DNA of 64,000 nt, from NCBI GenBank assembly GCA_036850595.1, contig CM072159.1, positions 8,765,016 to 8,829,015 of the forward strand, read 5' to 3'. The notes under the pieces were generated by a model that saw nothing but the letters and a program-made list of their open reading frames with translations, had not been told where the DNA came from and ran no database searches. Source of the stretch: Rhyacichthys aspro (Eukaryota > Chordata > Actinopteri > Gobiiformes > Rhyacichthyidae). This document shows positions 35,423-47,453 of this stretch, piece by piece (position 1 is the first letter of the stretch; each line of letters begins with the position of its first letter). The translations under genes were made by a program, and so were the position numbers.

Positions 35423-36191
35423 CTGCCGACAATGGATGACAAAAAGTGGTGAAAATGGTCACTAGAAGGCCAGAATAGAGCAACAGAGGAAAATTAGAAA
35501 TTAACAGTGTGACATCTCTCTTGAGCAGACAACAAGAAACCAGCTAACAACTGGTATTTATTAAGTTGTTACACTATAAAATTTCCAACGTTGGCTCATC
35601 CTAACTCAATAATCTTAACACAATAATTTAGTCCGGGTGACAAAGAGTACAACTTATTAGGCTAATCGGACGAAATTCTGACAGATCCAAAATTGGTCGG
35701 GCCTCATATGTGATTTACTGGTACAGTGTGAGTTGGGGTTCTATTTAAAACACTCTAAAGTCAAACAGTGTATGCCTGGCTTTACTCGGAGCCCAAATTG
35801 GTTAATGATGTGTGTAATTCTGGCATAAAAAAGAAGACTGCAGCTTTGAAAAGAAAAAAATGCTGAATTCTACTTGATTTCCATTAGATTTGTTTACACT
35901 GAGAAAAAACTGACGTGTTTGTTCTTGGCAGTGTGTTCAGCTCATATAATGATCCCGTCTTAGGCAAACATTGAAAAAAACAGAGCGCTCTTGTGCAGAC
36001 AGCTGCTCATATCTCCTCACAGGGGCTGGCACACTACTAAGACATCATTAATTGGGGTTTCCCTCTAATTATTCGTCGGAGATGCTGCAAGGTTTGCTAA
36101 TTAGCAGCTGCAGAGTGAGCTGTGAAAACCTAATGTGACTGAATGATTATTACATTGTTTCCAACAGCATGTAGAAGTAGTGTTTTGTTAC
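35423..36191 (-). other. First coding-region intron of tmem230 (0.77 kb, phase 0), with a homeodomain-site cluster
   Basis: A GTAACAAAAC donor follows codon 37. Within 150 bases of the upstream exon lie three TAATT cores: CATTAATTGG at 36,046-36,055, CTAATTATTC at about 36,065-36,074, and the palindrome GCTAATTAGC at 36,096-36,105. They sit in a compact, non-repetitive stretch. This is a candidate conserved regulatory element; the intron is otherwise unremarkable. Confidence 0.6.
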
Positions 36192-36302
36192 CTGTAAGTC
36201 TATGTAACCATCATCATCAGCTGCAAGCCTCGAGTACTTGACCTTGTTGTTGGACAGCATGTGTTGTGGAGTCAGCATGTTGCTACGAGCTGTTTTCAGC
36301 AT
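36192..36302 (-). CDS. tmem230: TMEM230, first coding exon (cytosolic N terminus)
   Basis: This exon has 37 codons from ATG at 36,302 to CAG at 36,192; the exon continues eight bases upstream to a CCTGTTTCAG acceptor at 36,311. It encodes MLKTARSNMLTPQHMLSNNK, then VKYSRLAADDDGYIDLQ. The VKYSRL and DDGYIDLQ blocks match the TMEM230 N terminus, where human has VKYSRLSSTDDGYIDLQ. The ATG (G at -3) is the first in this exon and gives a protein of 124 residues against 120 in people. A second in-frame Met at position 9 is a possible alternative start. All three coding exons join in phase 0, as in the human gene. Confidence 0.94.
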
Positions 36303-36310
36303 CTCCCAGA

Positions 36311-39300
36311 CTGAAACAGGACAAAAAAGAGAGTTGTTTTGGTTTGGTTTGTTTTAGTCTCAATAGTAAAAGTGTGGGTCACAAAATAAGGTTTTCAGGC
36401 AAAAGACATTCAAATATGAATTCAAATTATTATGGGGTTGTAAGGATTTATGCTAACAAAAACAACCTTGGGTTTCTACATACAGTAGATTAACCTGGAT
36501 AAACCTCAGACTGAAGTATAAGTTGGTTTGAAAGTCAGCCAAGGAGCACTTTGTTTATAAAAAGTGATTTGGAGTCGTTTCTAGGAAATATGATGAGTAC
36601 TTTCCAGTAAATTTGCCTTTTACAAAGAAGACCATTCATCAAGAAACAGATCAATAATGAAAACAAATACTGACACTTCACTCCAGTCTGGTTCTCATTC
36701 CCCCCCCAAGTCAATTGTGATTCAGGCTTATAGTGTTCACTTTTGACACGCAGAGGTCGCCACTGTCTTATTTTTATTGGAATTAAATCATATTAGCAGT
36801 CAAGAAGTGGTTTAAACCCTAGTATTAGGTATAACACAACAACCAAACCTCATTTTTCCATATTCAGCATCATATGTGGTTGGAGTATATTCCAGCTAAG
36901 AGCATGGGGTGGGGTACAGACTTGAAAGACTGTCTGTTTTATAGTATTTTGCTTTAAAATAAAATGAATGCTACCAGTAAATAGAGGTTCTGTTGTCAGG
37001 ATGTGAAGCTGTGGGACTGAGATCATACTATATTCTCAAAGAGTTCTCACACATTATCATGGTTACAGTTTACATTCAAGAGCCATACCAGATACTGCCA
37101 TCAGTTTCAAGATTACAGACTTAGCATACTGATTAGTTTAGACAGACTGGTTAAAACAGGGGAGCAACACACACAAAAAAGGATGGATTCCATGCTGAAC
37201 AATGTATGGACCATCTTCTGCCTTGGGTTTCTGAACAACAGAGAGTAGCCAGTGGATGTCTGAGAACAGTGAGCTGCAGGATGGAATGCCACAAGAAGTC
37301 TTTCTACCCGACTGCCACAAGACTATACTATCAATCAGTAAATGGAAGATGAAATCTGAATCAGTTCATTTAAAGAGACCTAACAACTAAATTTCTCCTT
37401 AGAGATCAAAAGAGTTGAAGTTAATTAAATGTGTAGGTGAATAGTGAATCTAAATTGTGAAAGAATGTGAGAATGAATGGTTTTCTGTCACTGTCGGCCT
37501 CGAAGTGTTAGCCCTGCGACGAACTGCACGATATTAGATAAACGTGCCATATGCGATGTTGAATAACGCAATAACAATATAATCTGCAATACTCGCCTGC
37601 TCTTTGACAGACCAATTCGTTTTCAATGCAAATACATGACACCTTCTAAACATTAATCCAAGATGCCACACAAAACACACGCTAAAACATGACGGAAAAT
37701 AGGCAGAAGCAATATACTCCAAATAGCACCATGAACTCAACAGGCTGTATTTGGATCTTACGTGGGTAGCGTTGTCCATTTAATTACAAATGATAGATGC
37801 CAGGCTTCTAAAAATACCCCTGGCACACAGAGAAATGACAGCATCAGCGCGGCTTAGGCTTGTGTGTGCAGGGACTGATGCCAACAGCCTGTGTGGGGCC
37901 ACTCTTGTGCACTTCATTACAAAATTAAGATACAAAGGAGATTTACCCCACTGGACTGGAGCAATGAGTGGAAAAGAGGGGAGCAGATGGTAGTAGCTTG
38001 TAGTGGCTGTAAGCAGTGGCAACATTTACTTTAAAACTTCTTGAATTGTTTTGAAAAATTTAGCTGGTGTCTTTTAAAATATTTAAACCATATCATCGTC
38101 TTTGGTGAAATATTGGTGTAATTCCTGAAAGGTAAAAACAAAAATCGCTAAAAGCTTGGTAATTAGCTACAGGTAATTAGCTTTCATTAAACTGTTGTGA
38201 ATATAAGGGTACTTTAGACTGGACTAGACTGTGGACTGTGAGAACATCTTCCTACAGTGTGTACTTACTCCTTCACCAACCAAAAGCAGAGGAAACCAGC
38301 AGCGGTCCCGGCGCTGTCATGCCTCGGAGCGGCTCAGAGAAATGTGACTGCACATGTGACGCGGCCTTGCTCCTGTTTATGTCGAAGATTTGTGCCTCTC
38401 CCTTTCCAGACTAAAGCTGTGAATAAAAGCCCTGTCTGCACTGCTTTGGGAGACACACTCTTATTTGGCTGGCAGCTGTCACATCCACTCAGCGCCGGGC
38501 TTCGGAGACAGGGAAAAACTCCAGGTTAGGGCTTTGGTGAAGTCAGCGCGAGGAGGGAATACTGCAGCAGAGAAAAAGGGAAAAAAATTCAGAAACGATT
38601 CATGAATGCTAGTCTTTCTTTGGCGTCCTTAAACTACCCCGACGCAAACAGAGCTAAGAAAATGACAAAGACTATAGATGTGTGGGGAATGAAGTCTCAT
38701 CAATTAAAGCGCTGCTCCTCTTAAATTCTGCAAGTAAACATAAAACAGTTAGCCGGTGTGGCTTTTTTTAAAATATATTGCAGCTTTGAGGTGTTTTGAT
38801 GATGCTGTGGAAAAGAACAGTTGGACAAATAACTCCAGAGAAGTGCTGCCTCTTCAGGTTTTGGATCAAAGCGTCTGCAATTTTTTAGCTCAAACGGCCT
38901 TTCATTGGTTTTGTGATCACTATTTCTCATTTTATCAAAGTGAGCACTTGTATTTAGTATAATAATGTTGGATTTTAATGTCTACCTAGTTAAATGCATT
39001 GTAAATACAGTATATGAATAATATAGTTTATCATTCAAAAACAACTGACATACAGACTAACTGTAATACTGGTTTTACATATATGTATTTATTAAATGGA
39101 CATAAAGCTATGGCTTCCTAGAGCCACAGTAGGCTGTTTAAAATATTCAATGAATGTTTAACATATGGGGACAGAGGACAAAGACATGAGGGTTCTTTAA
39201 TTGTGGCCAATGTTCACTTAAAACACAATGAAGTATTTGAAGCCATATCATTCAGCCATAATTCATACTCATGTCAGCTCAAATCAGCTCAAATCAGTCG

Positions 39301-40993
39301 TGTTATAGCTGCAATAGGTTCCATAAAAAATGTTTGCCCCCTTCCTGATTTCTCATTTTTATGCACATTTGTCTCACTTAATTGTTACAGATCATCAGAC
39401 ACATTTATTTACAAAATTTATAAAGGGAAAAAAGCTATCAAAACCAATCTGGCCCTATGTGAAAGGGTAGTTGTTAAATCATCAATTAACAGATAAGAAA
39501 CAAAGTAATTGACAGTCTGGAAAGGGCTACACAGTCATTTCTACACCTTCGGGACTCCATCCAGCCACGGTGAGAGCTATTATCCAAAAATCGAGAAAAT
39601 GGTGAACCTTTCCAGGAGTGGCCGGCCAGCAACGTCTCATCCAAGAGGTCACAAAAGAACCCACAACAACATCTAAAGACCTGCAGGTCTCACTTGTCTC
39701 AGTTAAGGTCAGAGTTCATGACTTAGCCATAAGAAACAGAAATGGCATCCATGGCAGAGTTCCAAGGCAAAAACCACTACTGACCAAAAAGAACATAAAG
39801 GCTCATCTCACTTTTGCCAAAAAACATCCTGATGATCCCTAAGACTTTTGGGGAAAAGATTCTGGTAGGTGTGTGTCCCATTACATCTGGAGTAAAGGTA
39901 AAACAGCATTTCAGAAAAAGAACATCATACCAACAGTCAAATATGGTTGTGGTAGTGAAGTGGTCTGGGGCTGCTTCAGGACCTGGATGACTTGCTGTGA
40001 TTGATGGAACCATGAATTCTGCTCTCTAACAAAAAGTCATGAAGGAGAATGTCTAGCCATCAGTTTGTGATCTCAAGCTGAAGCACACTTTTGTTCTGCA
40101 GCAGGACAAAGATCAAAAACCCACCTGCAAGTCCACCTCTGAATGGTTTTGGAGTGACCTAGACAAAGTCCAGACTTGAATCTGATTGAGATTCAGTGAC
40201 CTTAAAAAGGCAGTTCATGCTTGAAAATCCTCCAATGTGGCAGAATTAAAGCAATTTTATAAAGAGTGGGCAAAAATTCCTCCACAGCAATGTGAAAGAC
40301 TCATTGCCTGTTTTCTCAAACCCTTGATTGCAGTTATTGCTGCTGACCTGCAACCAGTTATTAGGTAAAGGGGGCAACTACCTTTTCACATTGGGCTAGT
40401 TAGGTTTGGATTGCTTTTTTTCCCTTAATAAATAAAATCATCACTTAAAGTTTTTATTATTAGCGAGCAAAATTCTGACACAAGCGGGGATTTAGTTGTC
40501 GCCTTATTCTATTAGTATTATGTATATTATAACACAAATATTATCAATTAATTGTTCAACTGACTCCCTGTAACATAAAAATACTAATACAAAATTGATT
40601 ACAAAAGAATATATCTGCTATACCTCCCTTTAGCTAACGCTAGCTACCTTCCTTAAAAACAAATCTAGTAATTCTGTAAATCTAGCTACATGCTAATGTA
40701 CGGTGTACGGAGAAAATAATCAGTCACCAGCTAATTAGCATAATGTTTTCATTGATAACACTGCACAGACGGTAACAGAGTTACAGCAGAGGTGCACAGA
40801 AAAACAGCAACTGACAACTTCAGGAAAAGCTTTTTAGAAACTTTCCCCCTAGTTTGTCGTAACTTAGCCGTTGAACTGTTTATAATTAGCAGGGAATTAG
40901 CAGCTCAGAAGTTAGCTACAGTTAAGTCTTAGCAACAAAAAGCCGCTTTGTGTCAGTGTTTTATTTCGTGGCGTTGCAAAGTGCGTCTCTTAC
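36311..40993 (-). other. 5'UTR intron of tmem230 (4.7 kb) with a Tc1 fossil
   Basis: This intron runs between the untranslated first exon and the first coding exon. It holds a decayed Tc1/mariner element (39,322-40,460). It also has a GC-richer block at about 38,270-38,560 with phrases such as GTCCCGGCGCTGTC and CTCAGCGCCGGGC, which is unusual against the local base composition and could be a regulatory element or an alternative first exon. No coding exon is seen. Confidence 0.55.
39322..40460 (+). mobile_element. Decayed Tc1/mariner-family DNA transposon
   Basis: The left end carries TGTTTGCCCCCTTCCTGA. An inner inverted repeat pairs about 39,441-39,475 (CTATGTGAAAGGGTAGTTG) with about 40,373-40,410 (CAACTACCTTTTCACAT). 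Between them the plus strand carries a recognisable but broken transposase. The frame pieces include the helix-turn-helix linker (GGACTCCATCCAGCCACGGT, GTGAGAGCTATTATCC), the GRP-like hinge (GGAGTGGCCGGCCAGC), the stretch around GTGTGTCCCATTACATCTGG, the block GTGGTCTGGGGCTG, and the end CAGTTATTAGG. There are several in-frame stops and frameshifts, and the segment between the left inverted repeat and the transposase is shortened. The outer part of the right inverted repeat is missing. It cannot encode a working transposase. Confidence 0.9.
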
Positions 40994-41095
40994 CTTCACA
41001 CGAAGCCCAGTGAAATGTTAAAAGAGGTGTGAGGGAAGGCTAATGGAAAGTGTGACTGAATGAAGGCAGCGTCATGTTTTTCTTTGGGGAACTTC
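40994..41095 (-). other. tmem230: Untranslated first exon of tmem230
   Basis: On the minus strand a strong donor (GTGTGAAG then GTAAGAGACG at 40,993) ends a segment that lies just below a clear promoter. It sits in the right orientation, 4.7 kb upstream of the first coding exon, which itself starts at an acceptor. The start of the exon is not certain and is placed about 30-40 bases below the NRF-1-like site. If transcription starts above 41,075, the leader holds a short upstream ORF beginning ATGACGCTGCC and ending at TAG after eleven codons. Confidence 0.6.
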
Positions 41096-41145
41096 TGTGG
41101 CTTCCTTGTTTTGGTGCCGTGCGCATGCGTCGATTGGTCCTGGTT
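41096..41145 (-). promoter_or_regulatory. tmem230 promoter with NRF-1-like and CCAAT motifs
   Basis: TGCGCATGCGTC at about 41,120-41,131 is a near-consensus NRF-1 site (YGCGCAYGCGCR). It is followed immediately by ATTGG (41,133-41,137), an inverted CCAAT box in the correct sense for a minus-strand gene. No TATA box is seen. This pairing fits a broadly expressed housekeeping promoter and agrees with the position of the untranslated exon. Confidence 0.6.
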
Positions 41146-42639
41146 GATGTCCTGTTAGAGATTAGAGGTCCTGTTTCAGACTGGAGTGAGCTGGAGTGGA
41201 TTGGAGTAAAGCAGGCTGCTCAGTTACAGTGTGATGTCATTAGGTCAAAAATACATGAGAAAAGGGCCTCCGTTTCAACCCGATGAATCCTACTGTGCTT
41301 GTAGCAGCTATTTAAAAAAGCTATTTTAATTCTTCACAAATCAGCTGCAAGTCTCTGAAGAGTGAAGACTGAATCAGTATGAATTATCTGCAATACATTT
41401 TTGTAGAAGAACTTTAAAAATACTAAGTCACACCTCATGTATAGCTATTTTCATGTCGGAGAGGAGATAGCTCTATTTATTTTAAGCAACAATTTTTTAT
41501 TTTTTTACTGCTGTTGACTCGCGTTGGTGGAAGTATATTTAGATTTGAAAGACTGTTTGACTATGAAGCCTACTATGAAAAGAATATGAAAGTGGCTGAG
41601 GCACAGGCCATGGAAATGACTAAAGGTGCATCTGGAATTATACAGGGTTCAGCTAAAAATGAGCTAGTCTATGTACATACAGTATAAATTACAATCCAGT
41701 CAGTTTAACTTCAAAATGCACAGTGTACAATGTGCCTGTGAACAAACATAAAGTGATTTTATAGAATGTAGTCTAACACAGTCAGTGCAGACCAGACTTA
41801 GTACATTTAAATAAATAAAACATTCTCAGCAACATAGCAACATAGCTGCTTTTATTTTATTGAATAATGTTGGAAAATGAAAAAACAATTTATTCTTGCA
41901 TGTCCACTCCTACGCCTGCATCATAACATGTAACATGTTATTAGAAAATACATGCTTCCACAACAAACACAGAATTTATTGGAGTAAAATGGAGTGGAAG
42001 TGGATGTTGCTCTTTTTGTATCCAGTAGAGGGTGCAGATATCTGAAAAGAGGGTCTATTGCAACCTTTTGTATCCCTCTTGGACCAGGTCTGGCAAGATG
42101 TTGAAGATATTTGAAATCCTTTAGTATTTAAAAAGACTGTCATTTGGTTATTATTTGAAAAAATGTTACGCCTTTGTAGAATTAGTTAATAATGATGTCT
42201 ATATGAAAACTGAATGGTTATATTTTAAAGGCAAACACAGTCTCCACATTTAAGGGTATACATAAGAACTTCCTCTTTGATAAAGCTTTTGGATTTTAGT
42301 ACGTAAGCTTTTGCAGTTACAGTACATCAGTTCAACTCATGTGTTCACAAATGCAAAAGTCATTAGGAGCCTGGTCAGAACACAGTAATCTCTCATCATA
42401 TTATTGCCAGCTTTTAATACTACTACCACTATCCTCCTCCTGTCCTCTATACATGTATGTATGTGGAACCTATTTGTATACATGCATCTATCACCTTTGT
42501 CATGTTTTTCACTTGGGTTTCAGTAAAAAACACACAACAAATGCAAAAGTCAGCACTATCACAGGAGACTGGCAGTAGTATCACAATAAGGACAATGCAG
42601 TTCAGTAAGCCCTGGAGGTGAAACTAATTTATAGTTTAT

Positions 42640-43375
42640 ATCACCTGCATCATGATGCATTATATTGCTGTGTGCACTCTTTCTCACCTCTGTATTGAAT
42701 AGTGTCACAAGTGGAGCCTTGAACAGCTGCTTGGTTTGCTTATAGGATGGTCCAGACCTGGAATGGGAAGCACTTCACAGTTCATTATTAGGCAGAGTCA
42801 TGTCCAGATAAGCTGGGCTGATCTAGGCCTAGACGCTGGGCTTCCTCCTCTTTATTACTACAGTGTGTTCACAATATTGGTTTACATGTTTGCTTAGTTC
42901 ATTGCTGTTCACAAGTTGTCCCTCTGTCAACCTCTCCTCAGGGGGAGGGAATACTGGCTCACAGATGTCCCAGTGATGATTGGATCTTAGTTGGCCCTGT
43001 TTTTACTTTACCTTTACCTGTGGGCTCACCCGGATCTTCTGTCAATCAGTTGGATGATCTGTTCCTGCTGATATTAAATTCTTATATTCATTTTCATTTA
43101 TTTGTATATATAATAGAATATTTGTCAATGTACTCTGTATAACTGTCCTGGACACATCTATTGCATGGCCTGTCCGTCCTGGGAGTGGATCCCTCCTTCT
43201 GTGGTTGTCTCTGAGGTTTCTCTTTTTTCCCATCTCAGGGTTTTTTGAGTTTTTCCTCTCATCCTGATGGAGGCTCTAAGGACAGGGGGTGTTGTACAGT
43301 TTGAGATCCTTTAAGTTCAGAACGGTTGTTATGATATTGGGCTAAATAAATAAATCAAATTAAATCAACATCCAT
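42640..43375 (+). mobile_element. Fish retroposon 3' region (LINE/SINE-type tail)
   Basis: The part from about 43,170 reads TCCTGGGAGTGGATCCCTCC, CTGAGGTTTCTCTTTTTTCC, GGGTTTTTTGAGTTTTTCCT, GAGGCTCTAAGGACAGGGGG and ends in ATATTGGGCTAAATAAATAA with an AAATC-type simple tail. This string of phrases is a very common 3' module of fish interspersed repeats, ending in a short tandem tail as retroposons do. The upstream limit is vague, and I cannot name the family with certainty. Confidence 0.6.
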
Positions 43376-44854
43376 AGCTTAGTTGGTAGTATCAAGGGCT
43401 GTACACATTAAAGTACCGTTGATTCATTCTCTGCCAGTTCGATTAGCATCGCATTTCACGTTTGCTTTTTTGACACATACCTGACTCCATGTTTCATTCT
43501 TTACTATGTTCCCATATTATACTGTGATGTGAGCAGAATTTATTCTATGCAGACTAATGAGTCTGAAGGTTACGCAGCCATTGTCCCATTTTCATTCCCA
43601 TCTCTTCACTCTCTGTTACACATCTTTGTCGACATGCTTTTATATCTTTTGTTATTACTTCTCTCTCTGATTCTCAGAAGTTAAACGTCCCGATTTGAGT
43701 GGATTCCTGTTGTTCTGGTATGATTTAAAGTGAAATGGCTTTTTGAAAAGAGATGATAACATTGAGAATACCAGGAAACAAAATGGGACAAGGATACGTG
43801 AGTGTTGTATGGTACAATGTGCTTTGGTACAGGCTAGTGCTTAATGTTAGCCTTGACTGAGCTCAAACAATCTACTGGGATCGGCCTTCGGTTTTCCATT
43901 ATAACATAAATATGACGTGCTTACACTGCAGTGAATTGGCTGCTGATTCATTGTGCAATGCAACAGTACCTATTTACAGTGTAGTGAGGCTTCCTTCAGA
44001 CATTACTCTTTGCATTCACAGCTGGCATTTCTATTTGTTCATTAGATCAATTCTCACTTTTCCACTTTGTATGCAAAACTGCACTGGGTTTCTGACCATT
44101 TACATACTACTATCTTTTTAATTAAGAGAGTATGGAGTATATTTTGCTGTATAAGCCTCTGGTACTGGTTTCAGACAACACATGATGCTAGATCAATTCT
44201 GTATTCAAAAAGGAGAGCAAAGGCCGAGGAAGAATACTGTTTGGACAATGGCCCTGTTTTAAATGTACTATTATTTTTGGGAATAAAGCCCATGACAACT
44301 TGTAGAAAGCCCATGAAAGCTGTACAACAGAAAACTACACTCTTACTCATTCGATTCAGCTACAATTTCTGAACAGACATAATGTAGTGGGGTCTGTGTG
44401 GGAGCATTAGTCACAGGCTACAGGACGCTAACACACGACCTTCTCCAGTCAAGAAGTGCACACACTTTGAGACAAGATTTTCTTCTAAACTTCAGTGGAG
44501 GTAATGGAACTCAAAAAAAGTTTACAATGTACGCACTGTGATCTATATTCTTGACTTTACTGAGTGTCCTTGTTTCAGTTACAAGGCATAATTCTTCATG
44601 GTGCGAGCTGTTCCAGGACAATATAACCTGTAGATAAAGATGCAGAACCATTTATCCAACTTAACCCTTTCCCTTAGCCCTACCCCTTGGCCCTCCAAAG
44701 GAAGGGGTAAGATGTATATAATCTATCATAATCCCCTTTATAAAAAGAAATGAGACACCACTACACCTGTAGACACATGGATGTACAATAAGATCCATAA
44801 CAATATAAGGTACAAATAATCATATAACATTATTTATATGATTATAAAATAATG

Positions 44855-44922
44855 TTATCATATTAATTATAATTGTATATTATAATTATAATTATAATTG
44901 TACATTATAATTAATATGATAA
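44855..44922. repeat. AT-rich palindrome, 19-bp perfect arms
   Basis: TTATCATATTAATTATAAT at 44,855-44,873 is the exact reverse complement of 44,904-44,922. The centre is (TATAAT)-like and also nearly self-complementary, so the whole 68 bases could extrude as a cruciform. Such sites are prone to breakage and expansion. No gene. Confidence 0.85.
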
Positions 44923-45194
44923 GGTCTAATAAATAAATATTATGATATAATCATATTTTCTTATATTTTTATGCAAGTAATAATGAAATAAACTACAGCA
45001 ATTGTTTTATTACATCTAGTTCAATAAAGCAGCTGATAAACAAAGACTGTGCTGTGTACGTAATAAACACTTAAATGATTTTAATTTAGCACAAATAAAT
45101 CCCATTCAATTATGTTGGAATAATATGGAATTTATGGCAACATCTGATGGAAAATGTGCAGATTGCAATTAAACATCTCACATTTCTTTCTTTT

Positions 45195-45232
45195 TAGACC
45201 ATGTGAACAACTATGGTAACCCTGCAGGGACA
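45195..45232 (+). repeat. Short dispersed repeat shared with 32,975-33,010
   Basis: ATGTGAACAACTATGGTAAC followed by CCTGCAGGGACATGCTATT matches the tmem230 intron copy with few changes. It overlaps the C-terminal end of the 160-codon minus-strand open frame and argues against that frame being a gene. Confidence 0.5.
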
Positions 45233-46084
45233 TGCTATTCCATTGTATGATGTTCTTTTCAATCCACTTAGATGCAATGTCAACTTTATGTCATAAAGTA
45301 CAGTGCAAACTTGGCTTATCGACTCCATTAGTTGCTTTTGAGGATGATTTCTTACATCTGTGAAAAGTATGAACAGTGAGTAAGGACTCTTGGCGGTGCA
45401 TTTATACATTAGTGATAAATAGCCCTCAGTACAAGGACATCCTGTGGGAACATACAGTACAATATGGAACATGTCTCCCACCTTCACATATGTACTGTAC
45501 GATTGTGGAGGAAGAAACATATTCATAATTGAGTGGAACAGGATTACAATAAATTGTATTAGCTGTAAGGACGGTAGCGGCAGGTTAAATGGTGTCCATC
45601 TGTGTAAGAATGAAATGAAAAGTCTGTCAAAGTCTGAAGCTATTAGTAAAGAAGAAAATGAACTAAACATCAGCACAGAACATTCTCATTAATAAGTGCA
45701 ACATGTCCTTCAAGAGCAATACAACAGACAGAATTCAGAGAAGTAGATTTGAAGTTGAGCGACATGCTCAAGGTGACACCTCTTAGAGACACCTAAAACA
45801 TGGAGGCTTGAACGCCACCGCTGACACTAGTGAACTTTGAGACTTTTGTTGTGAATTCACTCACTGTAACGCAAAATACGGTTTTGGCAACAAACTGTCA
45901 ATCACAAAACAAAGTTCGACCGTGCCAGCGATTTTTATTTATTTATCAGTCCACAGAAGGTAGGGTGGATTGGAGTCAGCAAATAAAACTACAAAAGACT
46001 TTAAATTTTGTGACCAGCATACGTTAATTTCAGTAGAAACTAAAAGGAAACGTCAGACAAAAGTATTGTACAAGAACATATTCA

Positions 46085-46745
46085 GGGTTGGAATGTACTG
46101 AAGTAAAAATACTCCACTACTGTCCTTAAGTACAATTATTAGGTATATGTACTTTACTTAAGTCAATTTAAACAAGGGTACTTTGACTTTTACTCCACTA
46201 CATTTTAGTGCTACATAATGATTTGATAAGACCTTCAGTCATAAAGGATGCTCTGAACATGTCAAAGCCCGTTCAGGTCTCTCTGTAGAGCCATGTGGAG
46301 GATGCACACAGCTTTTTAACCATTACATGCATCATTATAAATTATATATCATTATATAATAGACACTTTATCAAACACTGCAGCTGAGGATCTTATCAAA
46401 AACTGTGTGTATGGCTTTTTCACAAGTTCTTGGACATATATGTATCAGACTGATTAAGGAACAATCTTATCTTGTTGAGCTACAAGGATACAGTCCTCAT
46501 GTGACTCTGAGATTAATGAGTTTTTAATCCTTCCTAATTATTATCCAATCAACCTTTTTTATGAATAAAATAAATCAACTTTATTGATTCATTGTTAAAG
46601 CTAAAATACTTTTATACTTTAAAGTACATTTAAAAGCAAGCACTGTTATACTTTCACTTAAGTAATCATTTTAATGTGATACACTTACTTTTACTTGACT
46701 ACATTCATACTTCTTTATATGATATTTAAAATATTTACTGCCTTG
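46085..46745. repeat. Interspersed repeat of the 'ACTTTTACTCCACTAC' type
   Basis: The left part has AAAAATACTCCACTACTGTC, CTTTACTTAAGTCAATTT and GACTTTTACTCCACTACATT. The right part has TTTATACTTTAAAGTACATT, CTTTCACTTAAGTAATCAT and CTTACTTTTACTTGACTACA. I know this pattern as a widespread fish repeat. The ends show partial inverted symmetry (AAGTA... / ...TACTT). The family is not named and there is no open frame of note. Confidence 0.6.
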
Positions 46746-47453
46746 ACAATTATGGGCATAGAAATACGATGGTAAAAGAGTCCAGTGTATGATTACCTTG
46801 GAAGCATCGCAGTGTATTAACACATCTGTGGTTTTTACATAAAGATCAAATGTGTGGTCACATCGTTTCAGGCATTTAAGCCAGATTCATTATTTTCTTG
46901 GCAAAGTGAATTGGACCTATTTCCACACCAATCCTACCCAACCATCATAACCACTGATATAAAATGGGAAGGGTATAATGCTTCATTTCTCTGCCTGGTT
47001 GTATGTTGCATCAGCTCCAATGGAGTTTATTGGAGATCTTATTGGTTGTCTATTTAATCACATTAGTTTAATTTCTGTCCATTTGTTCTAAATCCTGGAA
47101 ATCAAACTCAAATCAAAAGGGACCAAATGCTACACCAAATGTATCTTCCACAACAAAATGCATCTTCAGCATAAACCTTCTGTCTGATTGACAGAACTAT
47201 TTTCCAGCCTGCTCCTTGTTCAAACATTGTAGTGGGCAACAATCCAGACAATCCTTCTGTTCTCATGCCATACATCCCCCTCTCTTCCATTTACATTCCC
47301 TCCTGCCCCGACTGTTGATGTATTCATTTCTGTTCAGCCCCACAGGCTTTATAGACTAATGAAACAAAGGAGCTCATCGGAAATTCCATTTGGCCATCTG
47401 TAAGTGCACTTCATGATTAATTGCTGCAACATATCTTTTTTTTTTTCTTACAG

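Larger units (their letters stand above)
41146..47453. other. Intergenic, repeat-rich
   Basis: No exon is supported here. Visible content: the retroposon 3' region at 42,640-43,375, an AT-rich palindrome (44,855-44,922), a short dispersed repeat (45,195-45,232) and a tACTTTTACTcc-type element (46,085-46,745). The 160-codon minus-strand open frame at 45,194-45,676 is the longest in the window but shows no family motif and partly overlaps repeat. Confidence 0.5.

Noticed and set aside
37790..38025. Overlapping 67- and 81-codon open frames on opposite strands
   Set aside because: No splice-site support, no domain, and mutual overlap; treated as chance in the tmem230 intron.
43370..43460. Second tRNA-like trace (TAGCTTAGTTGGTAGTATCA ... 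GTTCGATTAGC)
   Set aside because: Too degenerate to fold as a tRNA and next to a retroposon tail; at most a decayed SINE head.
45194..45676. 160-codon minus-strand open frame, the longest in the window
   Set aside because: It has no recognisable motif and no start-site or promoter support. It partly overlaps a dispersed repeat also found at 32,975. One frame of this length is within chance for 64 kb read in six frames.
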